A stretch of 64,000 bases of DNA from Streptomyces sp. R21 (GCF_041051975.1 NZ_CP163435.1:2046001-2110000); one strand, 5' to 3'. Counted from the first letter of the stretch, positions 40,382-48,829 are shown. Numbers and translations: made by a program. Notes: generated by a model not told the origin, from the sequence alone.

Positions 40382-41121
40382 GACGCGCCCTGCCCCACCG
40401 CGCGCGGCGCACCTCGCTCCACCGCGTCCAGCAGGGACCAGAGCACGTCGCACTTGAAGGTGAGTGCCGCCACCGCTCGCTCCTGCTGCTCGCGGGTGCG
40501 GGCCCAGCTCCGTACGAGCGCGAGGGCTTCCTCGCTGTCGCGGCCTCCCTGCCCGATCCGGGTCCGGAAGTAGGCGAGCCCCTCGGCCTCGATCCACGGG
40601 TAGTGGTGTTCGAAGGCGGCGATGCGGGTGCGCATCAGGCCCGGCGCCGACAGCTCGGTCAGGGATGCGGCGACGGCGTCGAGCGCCGGGCGCAGGCGGC
40701 AGAAGTTGACGTAGCCCTCGACGGCGAGCCGCACCCCGGGCAGCACCCGGGAGGCGTCCCGCAGTTCGGCACGGCCGAGGCCGGCCGCCTCACCGAGCCG
40801 CAGCCAGCGTTCGATGCCACCCTCCCCCTCCCGCGTTCCGTCGTGGTCCCGGATGCGCCGCAACCAGGCCCTGCGCAGCGCGGGGTCGTCGAACTTGGCG
40901 AGGATCAGGGCGTCCTTGACGGGGATGTGGCGCTGGTAGTGGAAGCGGTTGGCGATCCAGCGGCGCAGCTCGCCGGGCGTCAACTCGCCCTGGTGCATAC
41001 GGATGTTGAAGGGATGTCGGTCGTGGTAGCGCTCCTCGGCGACGGCGCGCAGCCGCTCGGTGAACTCGTCGGTTCCCCAAGGGGCCGCGGTACCGCCGCC
41101 GTGCACGGATGTCACGGTCAC
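40378..41121 (-). CDS. pqqC: PqqC, final oxidase of PQQ biosynthesis
   Basis: PqqC closes the ring and performs the last oxidation to PQQ without a metal. The 247-aa protein matches the family in length and motifs (ERYHDRHPFNIRMHQGEL, WIANRFHYQRHIPVKDA, GGIERWLRLGEAAG, HHYPWIEAEGLAYFR, TFKCDVLWSLLDA). The GTG at 41121 starts it; two later GTGs are also possible because no clear ribosome-binding site stands out. It begins 18 bp after pqqA, leaving no room for pqqB. Confidence 0.93.
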   Translation of the reverse strand: MTVTSVHGGGTAAPWGTDEFTERLRAVAEERYHDRHPFNIRMHQGELTPGELRRWIANRFHYQRHIPVKDALILAKFDDPALRRAWLRRIRDHDGTREGEGGIERWLRLGEAAGLGRAELRDASRVLPGVRLAVEGYVNFCRLRPALDAVAASLTELSAPGLMRTRIAAFEHHYPWIEAEGLAYFRTRIGQGGRDSEEALALVRSWARTREQQERAVAALTFKCDVLWSLLDAVERGAPRAVGQGAS

Positions 41122-41139
41122 GGTTCGTGCCCGGAGGGG

Positions 41140-41283
41140 CTAGGTGCGGTCGCCGAGGGCGTAGGCGGTGACCTCCAGGGCGGTCTCGATGACGAGATAC
41201 CCCGGGGTCTCCCAGACCCTTTCCTCCGATGTTTCCCGAATGGGCCGTTCCATGTAGGGGGCCTCGGGGGTCTTTTCGTTCAT
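41140..41283 (-). CDS. pqqA: PqqA, PQQ precursor peptide
   Basis: This 47-aa peptide has the family hallmark E-x3-Y: EVTAY (E37, Y41) inside ETALEVTAYALGDRT. E37 and Y41 supply the PQQ carbon skeleton. The leader with VWETPGYLVIET resembles other PqqA sequences. The ATG at 41283 is chosen; an inner ATG at 41253 or an upstream one at 41352 is possible. It heads the minus-strand pqq/pectin unit. Confidence 0.85.
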   Translation of the reverse strand: MNEKTPEAPYMERPIRETSEERVWETPGYLVIETALEVTAYALGDRT

Positions 41284-41565
41284 GTGTGCGTACCCGCTTT
41301 CCTGAGGGGTGGGGGTTGAGAAGCCCAGGCAGGCGCCGGTGTTCACATGCATGCATCGAGTTCAGTGACACGTTCGATGCCGCGATACAGAGTCGCTGCA
41401 TGACGGGAGCCGGTCAATGGTCCGGACCGAATAAGGTCGGATCCATTTCTGGCCAACCTGTGAGGGTGCTGTGATTCCGTCGCCGAAAGCCATGCCAGGA
41501 ATGCATCACGGCCCGTGATCGTTGACGATGGGAGTACCACCCGACGACTGAAGGATCGAGAGCTC

Positions 41566-42399
41566 GTGAGCAAGGTCCCCCCGATCATCCTGAACAACGG
41601 CGTCGAGATGCCCCAGCTGGGCTTCGGTGTCTGGCAGGTGCCGGACAACGAGGCGGAGCGGGCCGTCGCCACCGCACTGGAGGCCGGGTACCGCAGTATC
41701 GACACTGCGGCGATCTACGGCAACGAAGAGGGCACCGGAAAGGCGATCGCCGCCTCCGGCGTGGCCCGCGAGGATCTCTTCGTCACCACCAAGCTCTGGA
41801 ACGGCGACCAGGGGTACGACACCACACTGCGCGCCTTCGACACATCGCTGGAGAAGCTCGGCCTGGACTACGTGGATCTGTATCTGATCCACTGGCCGCT
41901 GCCCTCGCGTGGCACGTTCGTCGACTCGTACAAGGCCTTCGAGAAGCTGTACGCGGACGGTCGCGCCAAGGCCATCGGTGTCTCCAACTTCCTTCCGGAG
42001 CACCTGCGGACGCTGCTCGACGCGACGTCCGTCATCCCGGCGGTGAACCAGATCGAGCTGCACCCGCACCTCCAGCAGCACGCCGCGCGGGAGTTCCACG
42101 CGGAGCGGGGCATCGCCACCGAGGCCTGGTCCCCGCTCGGCTCGGGCAAGGGCCTCCTGGAGGTCCCGGCGATCGTCGCCATCGCCCAGAAGCACGGCCG
42201 TACGCCGGCCCAGATCGTGCTGCGCTGGCACCTCCAGCTCGGCAACGTGGTGATCCCCAAGTCCGTGACCCCGTCGCGGATCAAGGAGAACATCGACGTC
42301 TTCGACTTCAGCCTGGACGCCGAGGACATCGCGGCGATCAGCGCTCTGAACGAGGACCGCCGCCTGGGTCCCGACCCGGCGACCTTCGACATGGGCTGA
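41566..42399 (+). CDS. Aldo/keto reductase
   Basis: This 277-aa cytosolic NADPH-dependent carbonyl reductase has the catalytic tetrad by motif: Asp in SIDTAAIYGNE, Tyr in the same block, Lys in TTKLWNGD, His in LIHWPLPS. VIPKSVTPSRIKEN is the C-terminal NADPH-binding block. The GTG at 41566 (VSKVPP) fits the family start; an ATG 51 bp upstream would add a nonhomologous leader. It faces pqqA across about 280 bp with no evident shared site. A very strong terminator follows. Confidence 0.9.
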   Translation: MSKVPPIILNNGVEMPQLGFGVWQVPDNEAERAVATALEAGYRSIDTAAIYGNEEGTGKAIAASGVAREDLFVTTKLWNGDQGYDTTLRAFDTSLEKLGLDYVDLYLIHWPLPSRGTFVDSYKAFEKLYADGRAKAIGVSNFLPEHLRTLLDATSVIPAVNQIELHPHLQQHAAREFHAERGIATEAWSPLGSGKGLLEVPAIVAIAQKHGRTPAQIVLRWHLQLGNVVIPKSVTPSRIKENIDVFDFSLDAEDIAAISALNEDRRLGPDPATFDMG

Positions 42400-42405
42400 C
42401 CCGCA

Positions 42406-42458
42406 CAAACGCCCGCCGGGGCCCGGACACCCACGAGGTGTCCGGGCCCCGGCGTTTG
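42406..42458 (+). terminator. Long hairpin terminator after the aldo/keto reductase
   Basis: The inner stem GCCCGGACACC / GGTGTCCGGGC (closing at about 42421-42447) continues outward through CGGGG/CCCCG to CAAACGCC / GGCGTTTG at the ends, with a 5-base loop CACGA and a small internal bulge. It begins six bases after the stop codon. Confidence 0.85.
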
Positions 42459-42533
42459 CATGTCCGGTCCGGACCAAGGCCCTTGAGGGGTTGACGCGGC
42501 CATGCAAGGAGGGCCACATTATGCGGCAACCCG

Positions 42534-42552
42534 GTAAGGAAAGTTTCCTAAC
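42534..42552. promoter_or_regulatory. Probable CsnR-like (ROK) operator of the chitosanase
   Basis: GTAAGGAAAGTTTCCTAAC is a 19-bp palindrome with one mismatch, ending 16 bp before the GTG at 42569. The site is nearly the same as GTTAGGAAGGGTTCCTAAC upstream of the GH18 unit. Position so close to the start favours repression. Confidence 0.7.
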
Positions 42553-42568
42553 AGAAGGGTCCCCCACA

Positions 42569-43276
42569 GTGCGCACTCGAACACTGACCCTCGCGGCGGC
42601 CGCCGGAGCCGCCCTCCTCGCCACCGCGGCGCTCCCGGCCAGCGCGTCGGGCACGGCTTCGGGCACGGCCGATCCTCGTTCCGCACAGGAGGGTTCGGTC
42701 AGCGCGGCCGACCTGCTCGCCAAGGTGACGTCCTGTTCGCAGATATCGAACGGCAAGTACAAGACCGATGACGAGACCTCGGCCACCATCCCCGTGTGCG
42801 GCAAGAACGGCGCGGTGTTCTGGAAGGCCGACATGGATGTCGACTGCGACGGCCAGGTCACAGCCAAGTGCAACGGCGACACCGACCCCTGGTTCCAGGA
42901 CGACACCGCCTTCCACCAGTCCGACGGCAAGCCACTGCGCGCCGACTCGCTGCCGTACGTCGTCGTGCCCAGCTCCAGCAGCATCTGGAAGTACTCGAGC
43001 TCCGGCATCAAGGGCGGCGGCGTGGTCGCCGTCATCTACAACAACAAGGTCGAGTACGCGGTCGTCGGCGACACCGGCCCCACGAAGATCATCGGCGAGG
43101 CCTCGTACGCCACCGCCAACGCCCTCGGCATCAATCCCGACCCGGAGAACGGCGGCGCGGACTCCGGAGTGACGTACATCCTGTTCAAGAACTCGCAGGC
43201 GTCGCCGATCGAGAGCCACAGCAAGGCCGTGTCGCTGGGCGACTCGCTGGCCAAGCAGTTCCTGCAGAACAACTGA
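42569..43276 (+). CDS. Secreted GH75 chitosanase
   Basis: This enzyme hydrolyses chitosan outside the cell. The 235-aa precursor has a Sec signal (about 1-28, ALPASASG) and a compact GH75 domain with SCSQISNGKYKTDDE, VFWKADMDVDCDGQ (conserved Asp residues), DPWFQDDTAF and GVVAVIYNNKVEYAVVGDTGPTK (in outline). The GTG at 42569 gives a proper signal peptide; the longer open frame from 42491 would add an unlikely 26-residue leader and would include the operator. It stands alone between a strong terminator and a gene remnant. Confidence 0.9.
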   Translation: MRTRTLTLAAAAGAALLATAALPASASGTASGTADPRSAQEGSVSAADLLAKVTSCSQISNGKYKTDDETSATIPVCGKNGAVFWKADMDVDCDGQVTAKCNGDTDPWFQDDTAFHQSDGKPLRADSLPYVVVPSSSSIWKYSSSGIKGGGVVAVIYNNKVEYAVVGDTGPTKIIGEASYATANALGINPDPENGGADSGVTYILFKNSQASPIESHSKAVSLGDSLAKQFLQNN

Positions 43277-43339
43277 GCGCGGGCGGGAGTCCGGCGCGAC
43301 ACTCGCCCGACGGCGCACCGAACTCCGCGGCCGGTCAGG

Positions 43340-43441
43340 TCAGTTGGGCTGTCCGATCGGCCGTACGGTCACGCTGTTGATGCCGACGCCGGCCGGCTGG
43401 CGGATCGCCCAGACGATGGACTTCGCGAGCCGGTCGGCGCC
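43340..43441 (-). pseudogene. C-terminal remnant of a short-chain dehydrogenase/reductase
   Basis: Reading the minus strand leftward to the TGA at 43340-43342 gives about 34 residues, ADRLAKSIVWAIRQPAGVGI then NSVTVRPIGQPN, the familiar C-terminal end of SDR-family oxidoreductases. No Rossmann domain or active-site YxxxK is present upstream; the neighbouring methyltransferase stop lies at 43477. This looks like the tail of a deleted gene. Confidence 0.65.
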
Positions 43442-43476
43442 GTGTTCGCGCGACCCGCTCGCTGCTGAGCAGCCGG

Positions 43477-44382
43477 TCAGGCCGGCTTCTCCGCCGCGTA
43501 CACCGTGTCCGCCGTGAGGACGAACACGTCGGGGCGGTGGTGCAGGCTCGCCTTGTCGTCGGGGTCGAGCAGCCGGTCGAGGGTGGCGACGTCGTCGGCG
43601 TCGAGGGCGTCGGCGAGGGACTCGCGGCGGCGGCCGAGGTACGACACCAGGTAGGCGCGGGCCTCGTCCGACAGGGGCGCCGGCAGGTCGAGCAGGAAGG
43701 AGCGGGTCCCGGTGTGGCGCAGGCCCGCCGCAGTCAGCAGCGCCGGCCAGTCCTCGATCTCCGTGACCGCCCCGGGCAGCCCGGCCCGCATCCCGGAGAA
43801 CCAGGAGTCCTCCACGGCGTCGATACGGGACTGGAGCCCCGGGCGCCCGATGCCGATGTCACGCGGGAGGAAGCGCGTGGGCAGGCCGCCCTCCAGCAGG
43901 GCGAGCGTTCCGCCCGGGGCGAGCCGCTCCGCGAAGGCGATGAGGGCCGCTCGCTGGTCGCCGATGTGGTGCAGGCTCTTACTCGCCCAGAGCAGGTCGA
44001 CGGGGTAGTCCAAGTCGGCCAGCCCACCGGGGAGTTCGGCCTCCAGGGTGCTGAAGCGGTCGGCCACCCCGAGCCGGTCCGCGCGCTCGCGGGCACGCTC
44101 CAGGAGGGGCCCCGAGGCGTCGGCGGCGACGACCCGTGCGCCGGGGAACGCGTCGGCGAGGACGCAGGACACGACGCCGGGGCCGCTGCCGGCGTCGACG
44201 ATGAGGCCCGGCTCCGACTGGTGCGTCCCCAGCCAGGCGGCAACCTGCGCGTGCATCGGCGCGAACAGCTCCGCCTGCGCCTCCAGGAGGGGAGCCATCT
44301 CGGCCCAGTCCAGATCGGCGTGATCATGACCGTGCCGGTGGCTGTGCTGGTCGTTGTGCTGCTGATCGTGATGATGTGCCAT
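43477..44382 (-). CDS. Class I SAM-dependent methyltransferase with His-rich N-terminus
   Basis: This 301-aa protein has the SAM-binding motif LIVDAGSGPGVVSCVLA (about residues 60-76), then VVAADASGPLLERA and LLWASKSLHHIGD, as in methyltransferase-25 type enzymes. The first 21 residues contain nine His, which can bind metal. The substrate is unknown. The ATG at 44382 is the only start near the domain; the frame is open further upstream but without homology. It is divergent from the PhyH gene across about 200 bp. Confidence 0.8.
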   Translation of the reverse strand: MAHHHDQQHNDQHSHRHGHDHADLDWAEMAPLLEAQAELFAPMHAQVAAWLGTHQSEPGLIVDAGSGPGVVSCVLADAFPGARVVAADASGPLLERARERADRLGVADRFSTLEAELPGGLADLDYPVDLLWASKSLHHIGDQRAALIAFAERLAPGGTLALLEGGLPTRFLPRDIGIGRPGLQSRIDAVEDSWFSGMRAGLPGAVTEIEDWPALLTAAGLRHTGTRSFLLDLPAPLSDEARAYLVSYLGRRRESLADALDADDVATLDRLLDPDDKASLHHRPDVFVLTADTVYAAEKPA

Positions 44383-44471
44383 GTCTACGAGCCTCTCGTC
44401 CGGGTCGCTGACAGAGTGCGCCGCCGCACCGGCCGACGGCCACTTCTCTTGCCAGGACAGCAAAACGGACG

Positions 44472-44540
44472 CCGAACCGGGCGGCAAACCGGGCGCGAAC
44501 CGGGCGGCGATCCCGGCCGCAGCAAGCGGCAGCAAGCGGC
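44472..44540. repeat. Short tandem repeats in the divergent intergenic region
   Basis: GAACCGGGCGGC, AAACCGGGCGC and GAACCGGGCGGC follow each other at 44473-44508, then AGCAAGCGGC occurs twice in tandem (44521-44540). They lie between the methyltransferase and PhyH genes and may be replication-slippage repeats or binding sites. Confidence 0.5.
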
Positions 44541-44586
44541 AGGAAATTGAGATGCGCCCCGGCAGGGCGTGTCCCACGATGGCCCG

Positions 44587-45381
44587 ATGGATGTCTCCCA
44601 CAGCGACTCGACGCACGACGAGATGGTGGAGCGGTTCCTGGAGGACGGCTTCGTGAAGATCGAGGGCGCCTTCCCGCCGCGCGTCGCCCAGGACTGCGCC
44701 CGGCTGCTGTGGAAGGAGACGGGGTACGACCCCGAGGACCCCGGCACCTGGAAGGACCCGGTGCACTGGGTGTCCGGCATGGCGCAGGGCCCGTTCGCCG
44801 CGGCCGTCAACTCCCCTGTGCTGCATGAGGCGTTCGACCTGCTGGTCGGCGAGGGCCGCTGGGAGCCGCGCTATTCGCTCGGCAGCTTTCCGCTGCGCTT
44901 CCCGCACGAGGAGGAGCCGGACGACGCGGGCTGGCACATCGAGGGAAGCTATCTCCCCGAGGGCGCGAACTGGTACTTCACGAACCTCCGGTCACGGGAC
45001 CGCGCGCTGCTGATGCTCTTCCTCTTCAGTGAGGTGGGCCCCGAGGACGCCCCGACCCGCATCCGGGTGGGCTCGCATCTGGACGTGCCGCCGCTGCTGG
45101 AGCCGTACGGCGAGGAAGGCGTCTCGGGGCTGGACATCGCCCCGAAGCTGGTCGAGGCCTCGGCCCACCGCCCGCTCGCGTACGCCACCGGCCGCCCCGG
45201 CGACGTGTACCTGTGCCATCCGTTCCTGGTGCACGCGGCCCAGCCGCACCACGGGACGCGCCCGCGTTTCATGGCGCAGCCGCCGCTGGGTCCGGCCGCG
45301 CCCTACGAGCTGGAGCGGCCGGACGGGGACTACTCGGCGGTGGAGTTCGCGATCCGCCGGGGTCTGGCCGGGGAGGCCTGA
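44587..45381 (+). CDS. Phytanoyl-CoA dioxygenase (PhyH)-family oxygenase
   Basis: This 264-aa Fe(II)/2-oxoglutarate-type oxygenase has the double-stranded beta-helix fold. The metal motif is GWHIEGSY (H117, E119), an HxE variant of the usual HxD; the distal His lies in LCHPFLVHAAQPHHG and an Arg follows in GTRPRF. The substrate is unknown. The ATG at 44587 is chosen; a GTG at 44569 is possible, but neither has a strong ribosome-binding site. It converges on the GH6 gene with a 22-bp gap. Confidence 0.75.
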   Translation: MDVSHSDSTHDEMVERFLEDGFVKIEGAFPPRVAQDCARLLWKETGYDPEDPGTWKDPVHWVSGMAQGPFAAAVNSPVLHEAFDLLVGEGRWEPRYSLGSFPLRFPHEEEPDDAGWHIEGSYLPEGANWYFTNLRSRDRALLMLFLFSEVGPEDAPTRIRVGSHLDVPPLLEPYGEEGVSGLDIAPKLVEASAHRPLAYATGRPGDVYLCHPFLVHAAQPHHGTRPRFMAQPPLGPAAPYELERPDGDYSAVEFAIRRGLAGEA

Positions 45382-45403
45382 CCCCGACGGGCGGGTCAGC
45401 GCA

Positions 45404-47113
45404 CTACAGCGCCGGGTAGGCGTTCTTCATGAGCTCCTGGAACTGGGCGGAGAACCAGTGCCCGGACAGCGGTGCATTGGGCAGCGCGCCGGACATGCTG
45501 TTGCCGTTGCGGGCGTTGCCGGTGTACGTCGGGTCGCACATCCGGTCGAAGCCCTTGCCCTCGTCGTTCGCGATCGCCGAGCTGGAGCCGTCGGACTCGC
45601 CCGGAGGCTTCATCCACACGTAGGCGTCGATCCCGGCCGCGGGCGCTGCCTGCGGACGCTCGCCGAGGCCCGCCCCGGACTGGTTGCACCAGTTGCCGAC
45701 GTGGATACGGCGGTCGTAGCGGCCGCCGTTGACGTAGGTGTCCACGCTGGTCGTGGCGCCGGGGCCGGTGGGCCGGGCGGTGCCGCCCCAGCCGTTGCGG
45801 GAGGTGTCGATCAGCATGCCGATGCCGGAGTTGAAGCCGACCGAGACGAGCTGGTTGCGGAAGGCCTGGGCGTACGACAGCTCATCGACATAGCGGTTCC
45901 AGTCGACCCACTTGGACTGGCGGACGGAGACACCGTTCACCGAGTCGTTGATGGTGAAGTTGTTCTCCTTCAGGGCGCTGTAGTTGGCCGTGTTGGTGAT
46001 GAACCCGTGCACGTCGTTCACGGTCGCGCCCTCGGCGGTGGCCGCCTGCTTGAACAGGGTGGCGGAGGGGCCGAAGTTGTCGTCCCAGCCGAGCCAGCCG
46101 TGGTGTCCGGCGTCGATGTAGTTGTAGACGTTGGGGATCGCGCCGAGCTTGTGCAGCGCGTAGCCGACGCCCTTCACGTAGTTGCCGTTGGCGAGCATGG
46201 TGTCGCACGCGGGGGTGGCGGTTGCCTTGCCGCCGGTGTTGGTCACGAGGTTCGGCAGCGAGTCGATCTCGATGGTGGTGACGATGCGCAGGCTCGCGTA
46301 CTTGGAGTCGGCGAGGATCGCCGCGATCGGGTCGATGAACTGCGTCTTGTACTTGTCGATCTCCGTCGGGCCGAGTTCACCGTTGGAGGCGAGGGCCGCG
46401 CAGTCGCGTCCGGGCAGGTCGTAGACGACGAGTTGGACGACTTCTTCGTTGGCGCCCTTCTGGGCGAGCGCCGCGTCCAAGTGCGCACGCAGGCCCATGC
46501 TGCCGTTCGCGCCGTTGATGGCGGCGATGCGGTCGAGCCAGACACCGGTGGGCTGGTTGGAGATGCGGCTGCCGCCGGTCTCGGCGTCGGCCTTCGCCTT
46601 CCACTCGGGGTTCACGTACACCTTGGCACCGGCGTACGGGTTGTCGACCTTGGTGCCGGCGGGCGGATCCGTGGTCGGAGGGTCGGTGGGACCGCTGTCG
46701 CCGTTACAGCTCACGCCGTCCAGCGTGAAGGACGTCGGCACCGCGTTGGTGCCGCTGTAGGAGCCGTTGAAGCCGAAGCTGACCGAACCCCCGCTCGCCA
46801 GCGTGCCGTTGTAGCTCTCGTTGGCGGCGGTGACGGCCGCGCCGCTCTGGGTGATCTTCGCGTTCCAGCCCTGGGTGACCTTCTGGTTTCCGGCGTAGGA
46901 CCATTTCACCGCCCAACTGCTCTTGGCGGCGCTGTTGTTGGTGACGGTGACGGCGGCCGTGAAGCCGGTGTCCCACTGGTTCTGCACCTTGTAGTCCACG
47001 GTACAGGCGGCCGCGGCGGCGACATTGGAGGGTGCGACGACGGCGAATGCCGTCCCGGAGGCCCCGGCGACCAGCGCCAAGGAGGCGAGTAACGCTGTTC
47101 TGGTACGACTCAT
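45404..47113 (-). CDS. Secreted GH6 cellobiohydrolase with N-terminal CBM2
   Basis: This enzyme releases cellobiose from the non-reducing end of cellulose. The 569-aa protein has a signal peptide (about 1-35), a CBM2 domain (about 36-135; CTVDYKVQNQWDTGFTAAV) and a Pro/Thr linker (TDPPTTDPPAG). The GH6 domain carries VVYDLPGRDCAAL with the catalytic Asp and NVYNYIDAGHHGWLGW. Loop insertions fit an exo-acting cellobiohydrolase rather than a short endoglucanase. It follows the GH5 gene by 46 bp on the same strand and probably shares its transcript. Confidence 0.93.
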   Translation of the reverse strand: MSRTRTALLASLALVAGASGTAFAVVAPSNVAAAAACTVDYKVQNQWDTGFTAAVTVTNNSAAKSSWAVKWSYAGNQKVTQGWNAKITQSGAAVTAANESYNGTLASGGSVSFGFNGSYSGTNAVPTSFTLDGVSCNGDSGPTDPPTTDPPAGTKVDNPYAGAKVYVNPEWKAKADAETGGSRISNQPTGVWLDRIAAINGANGSMGLRAHLDAALAQKGANEEVVQLVVYDLPGRDCAALASNGELGPTEIDKYKTQFIDPIAAILADSKYASLRIVTTIEIDSLPNLVTNTGGKATATPACDTMLANGNYVKGVGYALHKLGAIPNVYNYIDAGHHGWLGWDDNFGPSATLFKQAATAEGATVNDVHGFITNTANYSALKENNFTINDSVNGVSVRQSKWVDWNRYVDELSYAQAFRNQLVSVGFNSGIGMLIDTSRNGWGGTARPTGPGATTSVDTYVNGGRYDRRIHVGNWCNQSGAGLGERPQAAPAAGIDAYVWMKPPGESDGSSSAIANDEGKGFDRMCDPTYTGNARNGNSMSGALPNAPLSGHWFSAQFQELMKNAYPAL

Positions 47114-47159
47114 GAGTGCGGGTTCCCTTGTCCGTTGCGGGTGTTGTCCGTTGCTGGCG

Positions 47160-48638
47160 CTATCCGTTCAGGGCGCGCAGATGGTCACGCAGCCCGATGC
47201 CGTACGACGTGGGAGTGCCGTCGTAGTTGGAGATCAGGGACGGCCCGGTGGAGCAGTCCCAGGTGTTCCACGTCCAGCCGAGGTAGGAGAGGCCCCGGTC
47301 GTCGAACCACTTCATGACGGTGTCGACGAAGGCGTGGGAGCAGGTGTTCTCCCCGATCTCCCCGGCCACGAGCGGTACTTGAGCGGCCACCGGGGAAAGC
47401 GTCGAGTTCCAGCAGCTCGCGCTGGAGCAGGTGTTGAAGTTGTAGACGTGGTAGGCGGCGACGAGATTGCCCGTGGGATCACTGGGCTTGTACGTCAGCC
47501 ACTGGCTCAGGTCGTTGGAGTACGCGAGCCCGCCGGCCAGGACCACGTTCTTGGCACCGGCGCCGCGCACCGCGTCGACCAGGTCCTGCATTCCAGCGAC
47601 CTCGTAGGAGATGCCGGGGCAGTTGCCACCGTCCCGCCAGCACTGCCACGCCTGGGTGGTCGTGGAGGTCGCGCGGTCCGGGTAGGGCTCGTTGAACAGG
47701 TCGAAGGCGACGGACGGGTCGCTCTTGAAGGTGCTCGCGACCGAGGACCAGAACGCCGGGCTGTACTGCGCGTCCGGCATCGGCTTCTGGCAGGTGGCGT
47801 GCACGTCGGAGCAGCCCGCCGAGTTGCCGGTGTACTGGCCGTACGTCCAGTGGAGTTCGACGATCGGCGTCATGCCGTGCGCCTCGACCTTCGTCACCAG
47901 GTCCTTGACGGCGGCGATGTAGTTGGCGCCCGCGTACTCGGGCTTGATGTCGGTCAGGCCGAGCCAGCACTCCTCGTTCAGCGGGATGCGGACCGTGTTG
48001 GCCTTCCAGTCGGCGATCGCCTTGATGGCCGCGTCGTCGACCGGACCGTCCCAGATGCCCCGGCCCTGGACGCACATGAACTCGCCGCCGGAGCGGTTGA
48101 CGCCGAGCAGGCGCCGGCCCGCCCCGTTCGCGTCCACCAGCTTGTTCCCGGAGACATGGAGGGCGGGTGCCTTGCCGTCCGCGGGTGGAACGGTCGGCGG
48201 AGGTGTCGGCGACGGGTCCGCGTCCACGTTGCAGGTCGTGCCGTTGAGCTTGAAGGCGGTCGGTGCCGCGTTGCCGCCCGACCAGGAGGCGACGAATCCG
48301 GCACTGACACTTGAGCCCGTGCCGAGCGAGCCGTTCCAGCTCTCGTTGGTCGCGGTCACGGTCGTAGCGGACTGGGACCATTTGGCGTTCCAGCCCTGGT
48401 TGACCTTCTGCCCACCGGCGAAGTCGAAGGTGAGGCTCCAACTGCTCACCGCTGCCGTGTTGTTGACGATCTTCACGGCGCCCTGGAAGCCGGCGTCCCA
48501 CTGGCTGGTGACGGAGTACTCCACCGTGCACGCGGGGGCGGCCCCTGAAGCCGTGACAACCGGCGCGACCGCGGTGCCCACCAGGGCGGTCGCGGCAGCG
48601 CCGACAGTTAAGAAAAGTAAACGCGGGGGGTGTCGCAT
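47160..48638 (-). CDS. Secreted GH5 endoglucanase with N-terminal CBM2
   Basis: This 492-aa enzyme has a signal peptide (about 1-35), a CBM2 domain (about 36-135), a PSPTPPPTVPP linker and a GH5 barrel with acid/base Glu in FDLFNEPYPD and nucleophile Glu in VAGEIGENT. It cuts beta-1,4-glucan internally and complements GH6 and GH48. The ATG at 48638 has GAGGAG upstream. An imperfect CebR-type box lies about 50 bp upstream (48687). Confidence 0.93.
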   Translation of the reverse strand: MRHPPRLLFLTVGAAATALVGTAVAPVVTASGAAPACTVEYSVTSQWDAGFQGAVKIVNNTAAVSSWSLTFDFAGGQKVNQGWNAKWSQSATTVTATNESWNGSLGTGSSVSAGFVASWSGGNAAPTAFKLNGTTCNVDADPSPTPPPTVPPADGKAPALHVSGNKLVDANGAGRRLLGVNRSGGEFMCVQGRGIWDGPVDDAAIKAIADWKANTVRIPLNEECWLGLTDIKPEYAGANYIAAVKDLVTKVEAHGMTPIVELHWTYGQYTGNSAGCSDVHATCQKPMPDAQYSPAFWSSVASTFKSDPSVAFDLFNEPYPDRATSTTTQAWQCWRDGGNCPGISYEVAGMQDLVDAVRGAGAKNVVLAGGLAYSNDLSQWLTYKPSDPTGNLVAAYHVYNFNTCSSASCWNSTLSPVAAQVPLVAGEIGENTCSHAFVDTVMKWFDDRGLSYLGWTWNTWDCSTGPSLISNYDGTPTSYGIGLRDHLRALNG

Positions 48639-48686
48639 GAGCGACTCCTCACAGATCTGGCGCGTCGTGACGGACGCGTCGACTGA

Positions 48687-48700
48687 TGGAATCGCTCCCA
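48687..48700. promoter_or_regulatory. Imperfect CebR-type box upstream of GH5
   Basis: TGGAATCGCTCCCA differs at two positions from the palindrome TGGGAGCGCTCCCA. Both sites are followed by CTGGT in the same orientation, suggesting a common origin. Confidence 0.6.
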
Positions 48701-48829
48701 CTGGTGCGAAGGAAGGTAGCGCCAAGTGACGACAAAGGACAGAGGAGTCACTGACTTTTCCTCAACGCTCCTTGTCGAATCTTTTCGACTCTTCAAGCAC
48801 CTTGACCCCCTGCACCCCTCTCCTCAATA

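Noticed and set aside
41340-41440. ATGCATGCAT and GGTCCGGACC palindromes upstream of pqqA
   Set aside because: Short self-complementary words with no partner copy or promoter geometry; likely chance.
44473-44540. CRISPR-like array from the short repeats
   Set aside because: Units are 10-12 bp, back to back, with no unique spacers.
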